DNA of 64,000 nucleotides from contig CAKZPD010000005.1 of NCBI GenBank assembly GCA_937138475.1, positions 1-64,000 on the forward strand. Reading direction: 5' to 3'. Both the position numbers and the translations under genes were made by a program. Source of the stretch: an uncultured Sulfitobacter sp. (lineage in GTDB: Bacteria; Pseudomonadota; Alphaproteobacteria; Rhodobacterales; Rhodobacteraceae). Below the pieces are notes generated by a model, which was not told the origin of the DNA, searched no databases, and worked only from the letters and a program-made list of their open reading frames with translations. How positions within the stretch are numbered: the first letter of the stretch is position 1; each line of letters opens with the position of its first letter. Positions 44,542 through 54,329 of the stretch are shown here, one piece after another.

Positions 44542-47022
44542 TTATTTCAATGTCCGGGTGATTTCTTCGCGTTCGAAAATTTCGATCACGTCGTTGGGCC
44601 GGATATCGTCATAGTTCTCAAAGGCCATGCCACATTCCTGACCCGACTGGACCTCGGACACTTCGTCCTTGAACCGCTTGAGGGTTTTCAACGTGCCTTC
44701 GTGGATCACAACGTTATCGCGCAGCAAGCGCACGCCGGCCGACCGGCGCGCCACGCCTTCTGTCACCAAACAGCCCGCAACCTTGCCGACACCTGTGACC
44801 TTGAACACCTCTTTGATATTCGCATAGCCGATAAAGTTTTCGCGAATTTCGGCGCTCAGCAGTCCCGAGGCTGCGGCTTTTACATCATCCACAAGATCAT
44901 AGATGACTGAATAATAGCGCAGCTCGACACCTTTTTGGTTGGCGGTATTGCGCGCCGAGGCATTTGCCCGGACGTTGAACCCCATAATCGGCGCACCAGA
45001 CGCTTCGGCCAGGCCGACATCGGTTTCGGTGATGGCGCCAACGCCCGAATGCAGAACCCGCACGCGGACTTCGTCGTTGCCGATTTTTTCCATCGCCTGA
45101 ACGATGGCCTCGGCCGAACCTTGAACATCGGCTTTGACCAAGATGGGCAATTCGCTGATGGTCTCATCGGCTTTGGCATTCGCCATAAGCTGTTCCAGGG
45201 TGGTCGCGGCACCGGCGGCGGCGCGTTTGTCCTTGGCCGCTTTTTCGCGATATGTGGCGATTTCGCGCGCTTGGGCCTCGGTTTCCGTGACGTTCAGAAC
45301 ATCGCCCGCTTCGGGTGTGCCATTCAGGCCCAAAACCTCGACCGGGACGGATGGGCCGGCTTCTTTGACCCGCTCGCCCTGATCGTTAATCAAGGCGCGG
45401 ACTTTACCGTATTGTTCACCCACAACGAAAATGTCGCCCTGGCGCAATGTGCCGTTTTGCACAAGAACCGTGGCAACGGGGCCACGACCAACGTCCAGTT
45501 GGGCCTCGATCACCGCACCCTGCGCCGCGCGCTTGGGGTTCGCTTTCAATTCAAGAATTTCAGCCTGAAGGGCAATCGCTTCAAGCAGATCATCCAAACC
45601 CTGGCCCGAAATGGCCGACACTTCGACATCCTGCACATCGCCGGACATCTTTTCGACAACCACCTCGTGCTGCAACAAATCGGTGCGCACCTTGTCAGGA
45701 TTGGCCGCCGGTTTGTCGATCTTGTTGATCGCAACGATCATCGGCACCTTGGCCGCCTTGGCGTGGTTGATCGCCTCGATCGTCTGAGGCATGACCGCAT
45801 CGTCAGCGGCCACAACAAGAACGACGATATCCGTGACCTGCGCCCCGCGCGATCGCATCGACGTAAAGGCCGCGTGACCCGGAGTATCCAGGAATGACAG
45901 CACGCTGCCGTTGTCGGTCGTAACCTGATAGGCGCCGATATGCTGGGTGATGCCGCCCGCTTCGCTGGCGACAACCTTGGCGTTGCGGATCGCATCCAAA
46001 AGCGATGTCTTGCCGTGGTCAACGTGGCCCATGATCGTGATGACAGGTGGGCGCGACTGAAGATCCTTTGGATCATCCTCTTCGGTTTTGATCACGTCCT
46101 CGACGTCGGCATCCGAAACCCGCACAACCTTGTGCCCGAATTCTTCGATGATCAGCTCTGCGGTATCGGCGTCGATGGTTTCGTTCTGAGTCATCATCAG
46201 ACCCATACCCATCAGCGCCTTGATCACCGCGCCAACGCGTTCGGCCATACGGTTTGCCAGCTCGGAAACCACGATGGCTTCGGGCAGTTGCACTTCGCGG
46301 ACAATCTTTTCCCGCTCAACCGCGCCGCCCATTGCCTTTTGGCGGGCGCGCTCTTGCTTGCGCTTCATTGCGGCCATGGACCGCTGGCGGCCACCTTCAC
46401 CACCAGACAACGCTTGATTAAGCGTCAGCTTGCCCGAGCGGCGGTTGTCGTCGCCCGATTTGCTGCGTTTGTTTTGCTGTTCGCGCTCGCGGTCTTGTGG
46501 CTTGCGCTGCGCGGTATCTGGCGCAGGCTTGTTGCCAGCAGGGCGCGGTGCCGGGGTCGGGGCAACGGGCGCAGCCGCAGCGGCCTGCGTTGCTGCCTCG
46601 GCTTCGCGGGCGCGCCGTTCATCTTCCTCGGCCTTGGCTTTCAGGCTTTCCTGGCGCTCTTGCTCTTCGCGCTCTTTGGCTTCCTGCTCGGCGCGGCGGC
46701 GCTCGCGCTCTTCGGCGCGGGCTTTTTCCTCGGCCTCACGGGCGGCCGCTTCTTCGACCTCGCGGGCTTTGGCCGCCTGGACCGCTTTCAGGCGGCGCTC
46801 CATCTCTGCGTCGGAAATCCCCGCAGGACGCTTGGAGGGATCACCAACCGTGGCCCCACCGCCCGCTGATTTCGCGGCACCCGCTTTTGGCACCACAACG
46901 CGTTTGCGCTTGGTTTCCACCACGACGTTTTTAGTGCGCCCATGGCTGAAACTCTGTTTCACATTGCCAGGACGCGCACCGCCGCGCAGACCCAAAGTTT
47001 TTTTGCCGTCAGTATCGCTCAT
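44542..47022 (-). CDS. infB: Translation initiation factor IF-2
   Basis: GTPase that places initiator tRNA on the 30S ribosome, 826 residues. A long charged N-terminus rich in Glu, Arg and Ala (about residues 80-200) is followed by the G domain with GHVDHGKT at about 332-339, DTPGHAAF and NKIDKP, and then IF-2 domains II-IV. It is the last gene of rimP-nusA-ylxR-infB, nine bases after the ylxR gene. Confidence 0.98.
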   Translation of the reverse strand: MSDTDGKKTLGLRGGARPGNVKQSFSHGRTKNVVVETKRKRVVVPKAGAAKSAGGGATVGDPSKRPAGISDAEMERRLKAVQAAKAREVEEAAAREAEEKARAEERERRRAEQEAKEREEQERQESLKAKAEEDERRAREAEAATQAAAAAPVAPTPAPRPAGNKPAPDTAQRKPQDREREQQNKRSKSGDDNRRSGKLTLNQALSGGEGGRQRSMAAMKRKQERARQKAMGGAVEREKIVREVQLPEAIVVSELANRMAERVGAVIKALMGMGLMMTQNETIDADTAELIIEEFGHKVVRVSDADVEDVIKTEEDDPKDLQSRPPVITIMGHVDHGKTSLLDAIRNAKVVASEAGGITQHIGAYQVTTDNGSVLSFLDTPGHAAFTSMRSRGAQVTDIVVLVVAADDAVMPQTIEAINHAKAAKVPMIVAINKIDKPAANPDKVRTDLLQHEVVVEKMSGDVQDVEVSAISGQGLDDLLEAIALQAEILELKANPKRAAQGAVIEAQLDVGRGPVATVLVQNGTLRQGDIFVVGEQYGKVRALINDQGERVKEAGPSVPVEVLGLNGTPEAGDVLNVTETEAQAREIATYREKAAKDKRAAAGAATTLEQLMANAKADETISELPILVKADVQGSAEAIVQAMEKIGNDEVRVRVLHSGVGAITETDVGLAEASGAPIMGFNVRANASARNTANQKGVELRYYSVIYDLVDDVKAAASGLLSAEIRENFIGYANIKEVFKVTGVGKVAGCLVTEGVARRSAGVRLLRDNVVIHEGTLKTLKRFKDEVSEVQSGQECGMAFENYDDIRPNDVIEIFEREEITRTLK

Positions 47023-47031
47023 GAAGCTCGT

Positions 47032-47652
47032 CTATCCTTTCGGATGGCCCTTGCCACCCTCCGCTATGCGCACGCCTTTAAGTCGTTGGGCTTCCTCTAC
47101 AACACGTTGCGTGAGTCCACCAGAGGCAAGCGCCCCATGTATCACAGTTTGGCGCCCAAACGCCAAACCCAGTTCATCTGCCGTAAGCCAGCCAATATAC
47201 GTTCCGTAGTGCGGCGTGCTCAGTTTCGATTTTCCGCGGCCCGATCCATCGCTGGCTTGGATCAACACCTGCGCCACCTCTTGATCCAGCCATCCCTTGA
47301 CCTTTTCATAGCCGGCAACGGCCTTGCCTGCCTTGCGCTGCAAGGACACCAAATCAACCACGCGGCGGGCCAGCTGGCCTTCGACCTCGGCCACCAGATC
47401 CGGCGATACAGTCACCGGCTGCCGCGCAGCGCGCGCAAAAAGCCCCTTGGCCACCGCCTTGTCCAGCGCCGCGCGATCGGCCGCGACATAAATGCCCCGA
47501 CCGGGCAGCTTGCCCAACACATCGGCGACAACCTGACCATCCGGCCCGACAACAAAGCGGATCAGCCCGTATTTTGGCTGCACCTCGCCCGTGGCAATGC
47601 ACTTGCGTTCCGGCCCATCCGAGCGGTCTTTTTCTGCGCCACCGCGTGTCAT
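47032..47652 (-). CDS. YlxR-type RNA-binding protein (DUF448) with L7Ae-like domain
   Basis: Protein of 206 residues. The N-terminal DUF448/YlxR domain has RKCIATGEVQPKYGLIRFVV and PGRGIYVAAD; the C-terminal half resembles a ribosomal L7Ae/L30e-type fold (AGKAVAGYEKVKGWL). ATG 47652 is the natural start; the frame extends to 47730 inside the nusA end. Between nusA and infB, it belongs to the transcription-translation operon. Confidence 0.9.
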   Translation of the reverse strand: MTRGGAEKDRSDGPERKCIATGEVQPKYGLIRFVVGPDGQVVADVLGKLPGRGIYVAADRAALDKAVAKGLFARAARQPVTVSPDLVAEVEGQLARRVVDLVSLQRKAGKAVAGYEKVKGWLDQEVAQVLIQASDGSGRGKSKLSTPHYGTYIGWLTADELGLAFGRQTVIHGALASGGLTQRVVEEAQRLKGVRIAEGGKGHPKG

Positions 47653-47671
47653 ATCCGCCCCTTGACCCTGA

Positions 47672-49291
47672 TCAGGCGTCCAAATCTTCGGAAAGATCGC
47701 CGTCTTCTTCGGTTTCGGCCTCTTGCTCAAGATCCGCAGGATCGACCCAGCCCAAAAGAACGCGCGCGGTCATGATCATATGCTGCGCCTCTTCAAGCGA
47801 AACGTCAAATGGTTCCAGCGTGCCGTCATCCTTGCTGCGCTCACCGTTGACGGTTGTCCAGCCGCCTGCCAGCTCCCAGTCGGCGCAGGTCGCGAAATCT
47901 TCAAGCGTTTTCACGTCGTCTTTCGCCAACGCTTCGATCATCTGCGGGGTCAAACCGTCAAATTCAACCAGGCTGTCTTCGACGCCCAGCGCACGGGCAT
48001 TATCCAGCGCCGCCTTGTTTTGTGCCTCAAGCACATCACGGGCACGGGCCTGCAATTCGCTGGCGGTGTCGTCATCAACGCCATCAATCACAAGCAGCTC
48101 GTCCAGCTCGACATAGGCGACCTCTTCAAGGTTGGTGAACCCTTCAGAGACCAAAAGCTGGGCAAAGAATTCGTCCAGGTCCAGCTTGTCCATGAACAAT
48201 TTGGTGCGCAGTTCGAATTCGGCCTGACGGCGGGCGCTTTCTTGCTCTTCCGTCATGATGTCGATGTCCAGTCCGGTCAGCTGCGATGCCAAACGCACGT
48301 TCTGGCCCCGGCGACCAATCGCCAGGCTCAGCTGTTCTTCGGGCACCACGACCTCGATCTTGCCGGCTTCATCATCCAGAACCACCTTGGACACTTCGGC
48401 AGGTTGAAGCGCGTTCACCAAAAATGTCGGCTGATCCTCATTCCATGGGATAATGTCGATCTTTTCGCCTTGCAGTTCGTTCACGACGGCCTGAACCCGG
48501 CTGCCGCGCATCCCGACACAGGCGCCCACTGGATCAATCGACCCGTCATAGGAAATCACCGCGATCTTGGCGCGCGATCCGGGGTCACGGGCCACGGCTT
48601 TGATCTCGATGATGCCGTCATAGATCTCGGGCACTTCCATCTTGAACAGCTCGGCCATAAATTCGGGCGCGGTGCGGCTCAGGAAAATCTGTGGGCCGCG
48701 CTGCTCGCGGCGCACATCCTTGATGTAAACCCGAATACGGTCATTGGGGCGATAGCTTTCGCGGCCGATCTTTTCATTGCGGCGCAAAATCGCCTCGCCG
48801 GCGCCGACATCCACGATGACATTGCCATATTCTTCGCGCTTGACCAGACCGTTAATGATGGTGCCGGCGCGGTCTTTGAATTCTTCATACTGACGATCGC
48901 GTTCGGCTTCGCGCACCTTTTGCAAGATCACTTGCTTGGCGGACTGCGCGGCGATGCGGCCCATTTCCACCGGCGGCACCTCTTCTACGAATGTATCACC
49001 CACCTTGGGGTCATCCATATACTGTTTGGCCTGCTCAACGGTGAATTCCGCCTGATAGTTTTCCAATTCTTCATCTTCGACCACGGTGCGCACACGGGTG
49101 AATGTGGCACGGCCTGTCTTGCGATCAATCGACACGCGGATATCCATTTCGGCGCCATAGCGCGACTTGGCCGCCCGCGCGAGGGATTCCTCCATCGCCT
49201 CGACAACCAAACCGGGGTCGATCATCTTTTCACGCGCCACCGCCTCGGCGGTTTGCAAAAGCTCAAGCTGGTTTGCAGATGTGATTGCCAT
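47672..49291 (-). CDS. nusA: Transcription termination/antitermination factor NusA
   Basis: RNA polymerase-binding factor of 539 residues. An N-terminal domain is followed by S1 (about 135-200), two KH domains (GACVGMRGSRVQAVVNEL; GRRGQNVRLASQL) and C-terminal acidic repeats ending EDGDLSEDLDA. Its start overlaps the rimP stop by one base (TGATG). Confidence 0.98.
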   Translation of the reverse strand: MAITSANQLELLQTAEAVAREKMIDPGLVVEAMEESLARAAKSRYGAEMDIRVSIDRKTGRATFTRVRTVVEDEELENYQAEFTVEQAKQYMDDPKVGDTFVEEVPPVEMGRIAAQSAKQVILQKVREAERDRQYEEFKDRAGTIINGLVKREEYGNVIVDVGAGEAILRRNEKIGRESYRPNDRIRVYIKDVRREQRGPQIFLSRTAPEFMAELFKMEVPEIYDGIIEIKAVARDPGSRAKIAVISYDGSIDPVGACVGMRGSRVQAVVNELQGEKIDIIPWNEDQPTFLVNALQPAEVSKVVLDDEAGKIEVVVPEEQLSLAIGRRGQNVRLASQLTGLDIDIMTEEQESARRQAEFELRTKLFMDKLDLDEFFAQLLVSEGFTNLEEVAYVELDELLVIDGVDDDTASELQARARDVLEAQNKAALDNARALGVEDSLVEFDGLTPQMIEALAKDDVKTLEDFATCADWELAGGWTTVNGERSKDDGTLEPFDVSLEEAQHMIMTARVLLGWVDPADLEQEAETEEDGDLSEDLDA

Positions 49292-49872
49292 CAGTCATTT
49301 TCCTCTTCAGCAGACGCATCGGTCTGGATCTCGTCAAATTGGGTTTCGTCGATTGCACCAAGCGCTTTGCGTTGGCGCAGCATTTCGCTGATCAGGTCGT
49401 CGGTCAGGACAAGTTTGGCATCGCTCAGCCATTCAAACCGCAGCCCGATGGTGCCTTCCTCGACATTGATCAGAACTTCGTCGCCTTCAATACCGGCCAG
49501 CGCCCCCTTGAAGCGGCGGCGCCCGTCAATCAAATCGGCGGTCTCAAGCTTGACCTCATAGCCTTCGAAGGCTTCGAAATCCTTGAGTCGGGTCAACGGG
49601 CGGTCAATCCCCGGACTTGAGACCTCAAGCGTGTATTCATCAATGATCGGGTCTTCGACATCCAGCACCGCCCCAACCGCAAGCGAAATCTGCGCGCAAT
49701 CGTCAACCTCGATGCCGCCATCGGGCTTGTCAGCCATGATTTGCAGGGTCGTGGTCTTGCCAGACATCAACCGCACGCGCACCAGTTCAAACCCAAGATC
49801 TTCGATCACAGGCGTAATGATTTCAGCCATACGGCGGTCGATGGCAGCTTTGGCAATCAGGTCATTCGTCAT
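49291..49872 (-). CDS. rimP: Ribosome maturation factor RimP
   Basis: 30S-subunit assembly factor of 193 residues. [18 protein letters not shown] and [17 protein letters not shown] are family hallmarks. It is the first gene of the rimP-nusA-ylxR-infB operon. A hairpin with a T-run lies in the 36-60 bases upstream of its start and a promoter-like pair beyond it. Confidence 0.96.
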   Translation of the reverse strand: MTNDLIAKAAIDRRMAEIITPVIEDLGFELVRVRLMSGKTTTLQIMADKPDGGIEVDDCAQISLAVGAVLDVEDPIIDEYTLEVSSPGIDRPLTRLKDFEAFEGYEVKLETADLIDGRRRFKGALAGIEGDEVLINVEEGTIGLRFEWLSDAKLVLTDDLISEMLRQRKALGAIDETQFDEIQTDASAEEEND

Positions 49873-49907
49873 ACGTCAGGTCAGCCTTTGAAGCGCGGCG
49901 TGCAAGC

Positions 49908-49932
49908 ACAAAAAAACGGGCGCGCGGCCCGT
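49908..49932 (-). terminator. Intrinsic terminator upstream of rimP
   Basis: On the - strand, ACGGGC (49932-49927), a five-base loop and GCCCGT (49921-49916) are followed by a run of six to seven T. It ends the miniature binding-protein gene, but also falls after a promoter-like pair at 49986-50014, so it may work as an attenuator for rimP. Confidence 0.75.
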
Positions 49933-49985
49933 CGAAAATTTCGGTGGGCGTCTGGTTTGGACCCAAACGCGCCGCTGTTGGGCAT

Positions 49986-50014
49986 CATATACGCAGGTCT
50001 GCGTGAAACTGCAA
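49986..50014 (-). promoter_or_regulatory. Candidate promoter for rimP-nusA-infB
   Basis: On the - strand, TTGCAG (50014-50009), 17 bases, then TATATG (49991-49986) overlapping TATGAT. Distance to rimP is about 115 bases, with the terminator hairpin between. Confidence 0.4.
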
Positions 50015-50030
50015 CCCCTGCTGACGGACG

Positions 50031-50912
50031 TCAGGCAAACCACCACCGCTCGGGCGCCCGATAGTTGTCCATAAGGGACGATGTGCCGATCTGCGCCTGA
50101 CAGGCGATTCGCGCACTGACCGCCTGCGCCATTCCCGGCGGGGCCGGCAACAAGCCCAGCGCATGATGCGACGCCGGCTGGTCCACCGCATCGACATATT
50201 CACCAAGCAATGCCTCGGTGCGCACCTGCGGGGCGGTAATCGACACCAGTTCCAATTCGTCGAACCACCCGGCGCGCCCATCCTTGTAATGCCCCGATAC
50301 CCGCTCGGCCAATAGATGGCCACCGGGATGGAACCTTGCGACCTTGTACAATCCGGTGCCCACCCCCTGCGTCATCGCCTGCGCCGTCTGGCGATGCGGC
50401 AACATCACAAAACGCGGCGCCGACAGGACAAAGGGCAAATCAGGGTTCCCCGCCGTCAGGGTGATCTTGATCCGGTAAGGGTCCAGCGCCTGAACCCCGG
50501 CCAGGTTCAGCCCACTTTCCGGCCCGTGCAACAAGATCGAAGCCACGGCATCCGCCGCACCAAACCCGGCGCCATTGTGAAACACCGCATCCCGGCGCAG
50601 GGTAAACTCCCAGACGCTGGCATCGGCATTGGCCTGCCACCCCAGGGCCAGCTCGGGGCGCAGGGTGCCATCGGCGGCCACCTCGGTCAGGGTGTCAAAG
50701 ACCGCGCCCAGCGCCGCCACCCGCATGAATACCCCGGCCGGACGACGCGGATCAAAGCTGTCGCTTCGCGCCGCCCCAGACAGGGCCAATCGCAGCCGCC
50801 CGCCAGAATGCGGCGCAGCCCCCGCCCCAACGCCCGCCGCCGCCAAAAGCGCCGCCGCCGCCGCCGAGGCAAAGACCGCCCGCCGGTCTATTCTGGGGCG
50901 CCCCGCTTTCAT
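50031..50912 (-). CDS. Short peptide-type ABC binding protein (SBP family 5)
   Basis: Exported binding-protein-like gene of 293 residues; full members are about 500-550. A Tat-like signal (DRRAVFASA) opens it. The N-terminal lobe is recognisable (LRPELALGWQAN, WEFTLRRDAVFHNG, GTGLYKVARFHPGG) and the end (DNYRAPERWWFA) looks like a family C-terminus, so the middle-late part seems missing. The reading frame is intact. It overlaps the pip stop by ATGA and ends in a strong terminator. No ABC permease genes are near. Confidence 0.75.
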   Translation of the reverse strand: MKAGRPRIDRRAVFASAAAAALLAAAGVGAGAAPHSGGRLRLALSGAARSDSFDPRRPAGVFMRVAALGAVFDTLTEVAADGTLRPELALGWQANADASVWEFTLRRDAVFHNGAGFGAADAVASILLHGPESGLNLAGVQALDPYRIKITLTAGNPDLPFVLSAPRFVMLPHRQTAQAMTQGVGTGLYKVARFHPGGHLLAERVSGHYKDGRAGWFDELELVSITAPQVRTEALLGEYVDAVDQPASHHALGLLPAPPGMAQAVSARIACQAQIGTSSLMDNYRAPERWWFA

Positions 50913-51880
50913 TGTTCCGCAATCCGATCCATTGTGCGCACCAATTCAGCACTGATCCCCGGTTCTGACAAGGCATGGCCGGCATTGCGCACCATGACCA
51001 AATCGCAATTGCCCCAGGCCTTTGCCAGTTGAAAGGCCGTGTCGGGCGGGCAAATCATATCGTAACGGCCCTGCACAATGACCCCCGGAATCTGCGCCAT
51101 CTTGCCGACTTCGGCCAACAACTGCCCGTCATATTCCAAAAACCCGCCATGGGAAAAATAGTGGTTCTCCAGCCGGGCAAAAGCACGGGCATACTCTGGC
51201 GGCCCCTCCCCTCCGAACCCGGATGAGTGAATGGACGCAAGGGCATTTTCCCACGCCGTCCAGGCACGGGCAAAGCGGGTCTCGGTTGCTAAATCCCCGC
51301 AAAACAGGCGCTTGTGATACGCGCCGATCATGTCCACCTGTTCATGCTTGGGAATCAATTCGGCGAATCGCCCCCAGGTTTCAGGCCAGAACTTGCCGGC
51401 GCCGCCCCCATAGAACCAATCCAGCTCGGCGTTGGTCATCATAAAGACCCCGCGCAGCACCAGCTGGCGCACCCGCCCGGCATGGGCCTGCGCATAGGCC
51501 AAGGCCAGCGTCGCCCCCCAGCTGCCGCCAAAGACGATCCACCGGTCAATGCCCAGCACGCGGCGAATAAGCTCGATATCCTCCAGCAAATGCGCCGTTG
51601 TGTTCTCCGCAACCGACGCATGCGGCACCGACCGCCCGCAACCGCGTTGATCAAACAGAATCACCCGATAGACCGCCGGATCAAAATAGCGCCGCATCGC
51701 CGGGCTGCATCCCCCCCCCGGCCCACCATGAAACACCACCACCGGAAGGCCCAGCGGATTGCCGCATTGCTCGACATAAATGCGATGCCCCTGGCCAACC
51801 TCCAACATCCGCTGATCAAAAGGATCAATCGGCGGGTAAAGATATTGAACTGCGCGCTTTTGGTCCGGGTGTTTGTCCAT
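50909..51880 (-). CDS. pip: Proline iminopeptidase
   Basis: Alpha/beta hydrolase of 323 residues that removes N-terminal proline from peptides (S33 family). HGGPGGG, DQRGCGRS, the nucleophile elbow GGSWGA and the late RNAGHALSEPG histidine match. ATG 51880 is used, though the frame extends 13 residues. It diverges from ubiG with 49 bases between and overlaps the short binding-protein gene. Confidence 0.94.
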   Translation of the reverse strand: MDKHPDQKRAVQYLYPPIDPFDQRMLEVGQGHRIYVEQCGNPLGLPVVVFHGGPGGGCSPAMRRYFDPAVYRVILFDQRGCGRSVPHASVAENTTAHLLEDIELIRRVLGIDRWIVFGGSWGATLALAYAQAHAGRVRQLVLRGVFMMTNAELDWFYGGGAGKFWPETWGRFAELIPKHEQVDMIGAYHKRLFCGDLATETRFARAWTAWENALASIHSSGFGGEGPPEYARAFARLENHYFSHGGFLEYDGQLLAEVGKMAQIPGVIVQGRYDMICPPDTAFQLAKAWGNCDLVMVRNAGHALSEPGISAELVRTMDRIAEQ

Positions 51881-51929
51881 TACTGACCTATAGTAATCTA
51901 GATCGCCACAAGAACACATGGAGAATGGA

Positions 51930-52682
51930 ATGCAAGCGTCTCAATCCACTGTCGACCCCGCTGAGATCGCCAAATTCGAAGCAATGGCGGCCGAATGGTG
52001 GGATCCCACCGGGAAATTCAAACCGCTGCACATGCTGAACCCCTGCCGGCTGGATTACATCACCGCGCAAATTGCCGCCGAATTTGACCGCGATCTGCGC
52101 GAACCTGCCCCCTTTCAGGGCCTGCGCATTCTCGACATCGGCTGTGGTGGCGGGCTGTTATCTGAACCCATGGCCCGGCTTGGCGCCGATGTGGTGGGCG
52201 CCGATGCGGCGGCGGGCAATATCCCCGTGGCACGCATCCACGCCGAACAATCGGGCCTCACCATCGACTATCGGCACACCACAGCCGAAGCGCTGGCCGA
52301 CAGCGGCGAACCCTTCGATGTGGTCCTCAACATGGAGGTGGTGGAACATGTCGCCGCCCCCCTCGACTATCTGACCGCCTGCCGCCGCCTGCTCAAACCC
52401 GGCGGGCTGCACCTGTGCTCCACCATCAACCGCAACCCCAAATCCTTCCTCGTCGCGATCATCGGCGCCGAACATGTCATGCGCTGGTTGCCCAAAGGCA
52501 CCCACGAATGGGCAAAATTCATCACCCCGTCAGAGCTGGAAACCCTGCTGGAACAAGCCGGCCTCGACGTGGTCGACAAAAAAGGTTTTGTCTTTAACCC
52601 CGTCGCCTGGTCCTGGCGCCTCTCGGACCGCGACCTCAGCGTCAATTACGTCACCGCCAGCCTCGCGCCAAGCGCCACCTGA
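51930..52682 (+). CDS. ubiG: Ubiquinone biosynthesis O-methyltransferase UbiG
   Basis: SAM-dependent methyltransferase of 250 residues for the two O-methylations in ubiquinone synthesis. Motif [31 protein letters not shown] and [14 protein letters not shown] are characteristic. ATG 51930 is used because GGAGA lies at proper spacing; ATG 51918 is upstream and in frame. Confidence 0.96.
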   Translation: MQASQSTVDPAEIAKFEAMAAEWWDPTGKFKPLHMLNPCRLDYITAQIAAEFDRDLREPAPFQGLRILDIGCGGGLLSEPMARLGADVVGADAAAGNIPVARIHAEQSGLTIDYRHTTAEALADSGEPFDVVLNMEVVEHVAAPLDYLTACRRLLKPGGLHLCSTINRNPKSFLVAIIGAEHVMRWLPKGTHEWAKFITPSELETLLEQAGLDVVDKKGFVFNPVAWSWRLSDRDLSVNYVTASLAPSAT

Positions 52683-52763
52683 TCGGCTTGCACGGCACTT
52701 CTTTTGTTCTGAAATATCCCCGCCGGAGGCCCCCAGCCGCGCCACCATCCCGGCGGCGGGCGG

Positions 52764-53207
52764 TCAATCCTTGCGGTCCAACTGGCGCCGCATCTCGCGC
52801 AAGATCGGCAAGGTAGAGCGCACGCGATCATCGCCCAGATCCTCAACCACCTGCGACACCATCGGCGCAATAGAGCTCAGCGCCTGATCGCGCGCCGCGC
52901 GCCCGGCCGGGCTGATCGCGACCATCTTGCGGCGCGCATCATCCCAATCGGGGCGAATATGCACATAGCCGGCCCACTCCAACTTGCTCAAAGTATTGGT
53001 CATCGCACCGCGGGTTACGTGAAAAACCTCGGCCAGCTGCGCGGGCGACCGCTCTCCCTCATGCCAGGCCAGATGGTTCAGCACCGAAAAATGCGAAATC
53101 TCCATCCCTTTGGGCAAAACACGGCTCAGCCGGTTTCGCACCATCTGGTCAACGGCCAGAACTTCGCTGAACAGCGAAATCGCCAAGGCTTTACGTTCGT
53201 CACTCAT
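52764..53207 (-). CDS. MarR-family transcriptional regulator
   Basis: Winged-helix regulator of 147 residues: LAEVFHVTRGAMTNTLSKLE is the recognition helix region and RPDWDDARRKMVAISPAG the wing. It overlaps the nitrilase-family gene by ATGA and is the last gene of the comF-grxC-nitrilase-marR run. Its targets are unknown. Confidence 0.9.
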   Translation of the reverse strand: MSDERKALAISLFSEVLAVDQMVRNRLSRVLPKGMEISHFSVLNHLAWHEGERSPAQLAEVFHVTRGAMTNTLSKLEWAGYVHIRPDWDDARRKMVAISPAGRAARDQALSSIAPMVSQVVEDLGDDRVRSTLPILREMRRQLDRKD

Positions 53208-54040
53208 TGCGGACCATCAAATCGTCGTGCGTTTTGCAAACTGGGCACCCTACGCCGCGCTGATGCCACTTGTTCAAGGTCAAGGTCAAACACATAGGCC
53301 CCCGGCGCCGTGCCCGCATCCAGCAACACCTCCCCCCAGGGTGCCACAACCAGCGAATGACCATAGGTCGCCCGGCCCTTGCCTTGGGCGTCAAGATGCT
53401 GGCCGGTTTGCGCCGGCGCCAACACGAAACACCCCGTTTCAATGGCCCGCGCCCGCAGCAAAACATGCCAGTGCGCCGCCCCTGTCACCGGGGAAAACGC
53501 CGCCGGAACCGTCAAGATTGTCGCCCCCGCCGCGGCCAACGCATGAAACAACAGCGGGAACCGCAAATCATAACAGATCGTCATGCCCACAGCGGCAAAA
53601 TCGCACGGCGCGACAACCGCCCGCCCGCCTGGGCGATACCCATCTGATTCGCGGAATGTCTCTTCGGGGGTCACATCCACGTCAAACATATGAATTTTGT
53701 CGTATCGCGCGATGATCTCACCCTTGGGGTTGATCATGAACGACCGATTGGCAAAGCGACCATCAGCGTCCTGTGTGCGCAGCGCCAAAGACCCGATAAG
53801 CACCCAAACCCCCAACGCACGGGCCTGGGCGCGCACAGCGGCCAGGGTTGCGTCTTGGGCCTCGGTCGCAAGCACCTGCCGCTGATGGCTGCGGCTAAGC
53901 GAAACACAGTTGGTGACCTCTGGCGTCAGGATGAACTGCGCGCCTTTCTGGGCAGCCTCGGCCAAAAGGCGCAGCGTTTCCCGCAGGTTGGCCTGCGGGT
54001 CATCGCTGGCGTTCAGCTGAAGCAAAGCCGCGCGCATCAC
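53204..54040 (-). CDS. Carbon-nitrogen hydrolase, Nit1-like amidase
   Basis: Nitrilase-superfamily amidase of 278 residues with the Glu-Lys-Cys triad: TPEVTN (E near 41), YDKIHMFDVD (K near 114) and MTICYDLRFP (C near 155). The IHMFDVD signature suits Nit1/YbeM deaminated-glutathione amidases. Neighbouring grxC, coupled by ATGA, agrees with a glutathione link. Confidence 0.92.
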   Translation of the reverse strand: MMRAALLQLNASDDPQANLRETLRLLAEAAQKGAQFILTPEVTNCVSLSRSHQRQVLATEAQDATLAAVRAQARALGVWVLIGSLALRTQDADGRFANRSFMINPKGEIIARYDKIHMFDVDVTPEETFRESDGYRPGGRAVVAPCDFAAVGMTICYDLRFPLLFHALAAAGATILTVPAAFSPVTGAAHWHVLLRARAIETGCFVLAPAQTGQHLDAQGKGRATYGHSLVVAPWGEVLLDAGTAPGAYVFDLDLEQVASARRRVPSLQNARRFDGPQ

Positions 54041-54294
54041 CCGGCCAACAAGGCGTCCAGCTTGCCCGCCCGCTCAAGCGCATAAAGATCGTCACAGCCG
54101 CCAACATGCCGATCGCCCACAAAAATTTGCGGCACAGTGCGCCCGCCTTGTGCGCGGGCGATCATTTCGGGCTTGCGCTCGGGCTGGGCCAGCACGTCGA
54201 TTTCAGCAAAGCTGACACCCTTTTCCGCCAACAACCGCTTGGCCGAATGGCAAAATCCGCACAGGGGCGATGTGTAAATTTCTACGGTATTCAT
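54037..54294 (-). CDS. grxC: Glutaredoxin 3
   Basis: Thiol oxidoreductase of 85 residues. The active site is CGFC (residues 12-15) rather than the usual CPYC; GRTVPQIFVGDRHVGGCDDL holds the glutathione-binding TVP and GG. The start is preceded by AGGACAG. It lies between comF and the nitrilase-family gene. Confidence 0.93.
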   Translation of the reverse strand: MNTVEIYTSPLCGFCHSAKRLLAEKGVSFAEIDVLAQPERKPEMIARAQGGRTVPQIFVGDRHVGGCDDLYALERAGKLDALLAG

Positions 54295-54329
54295 CCCGTC
54301 TGTCCTTATCATGACCTTCTGCCACTGAC

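Noticed and set aside
47723-49561. + strand open frame of 612 codons opposite nusA
   Set aside because: NusA is unmistakable on the - strand; this frame has no recognisable motif and only reflects codon bias.
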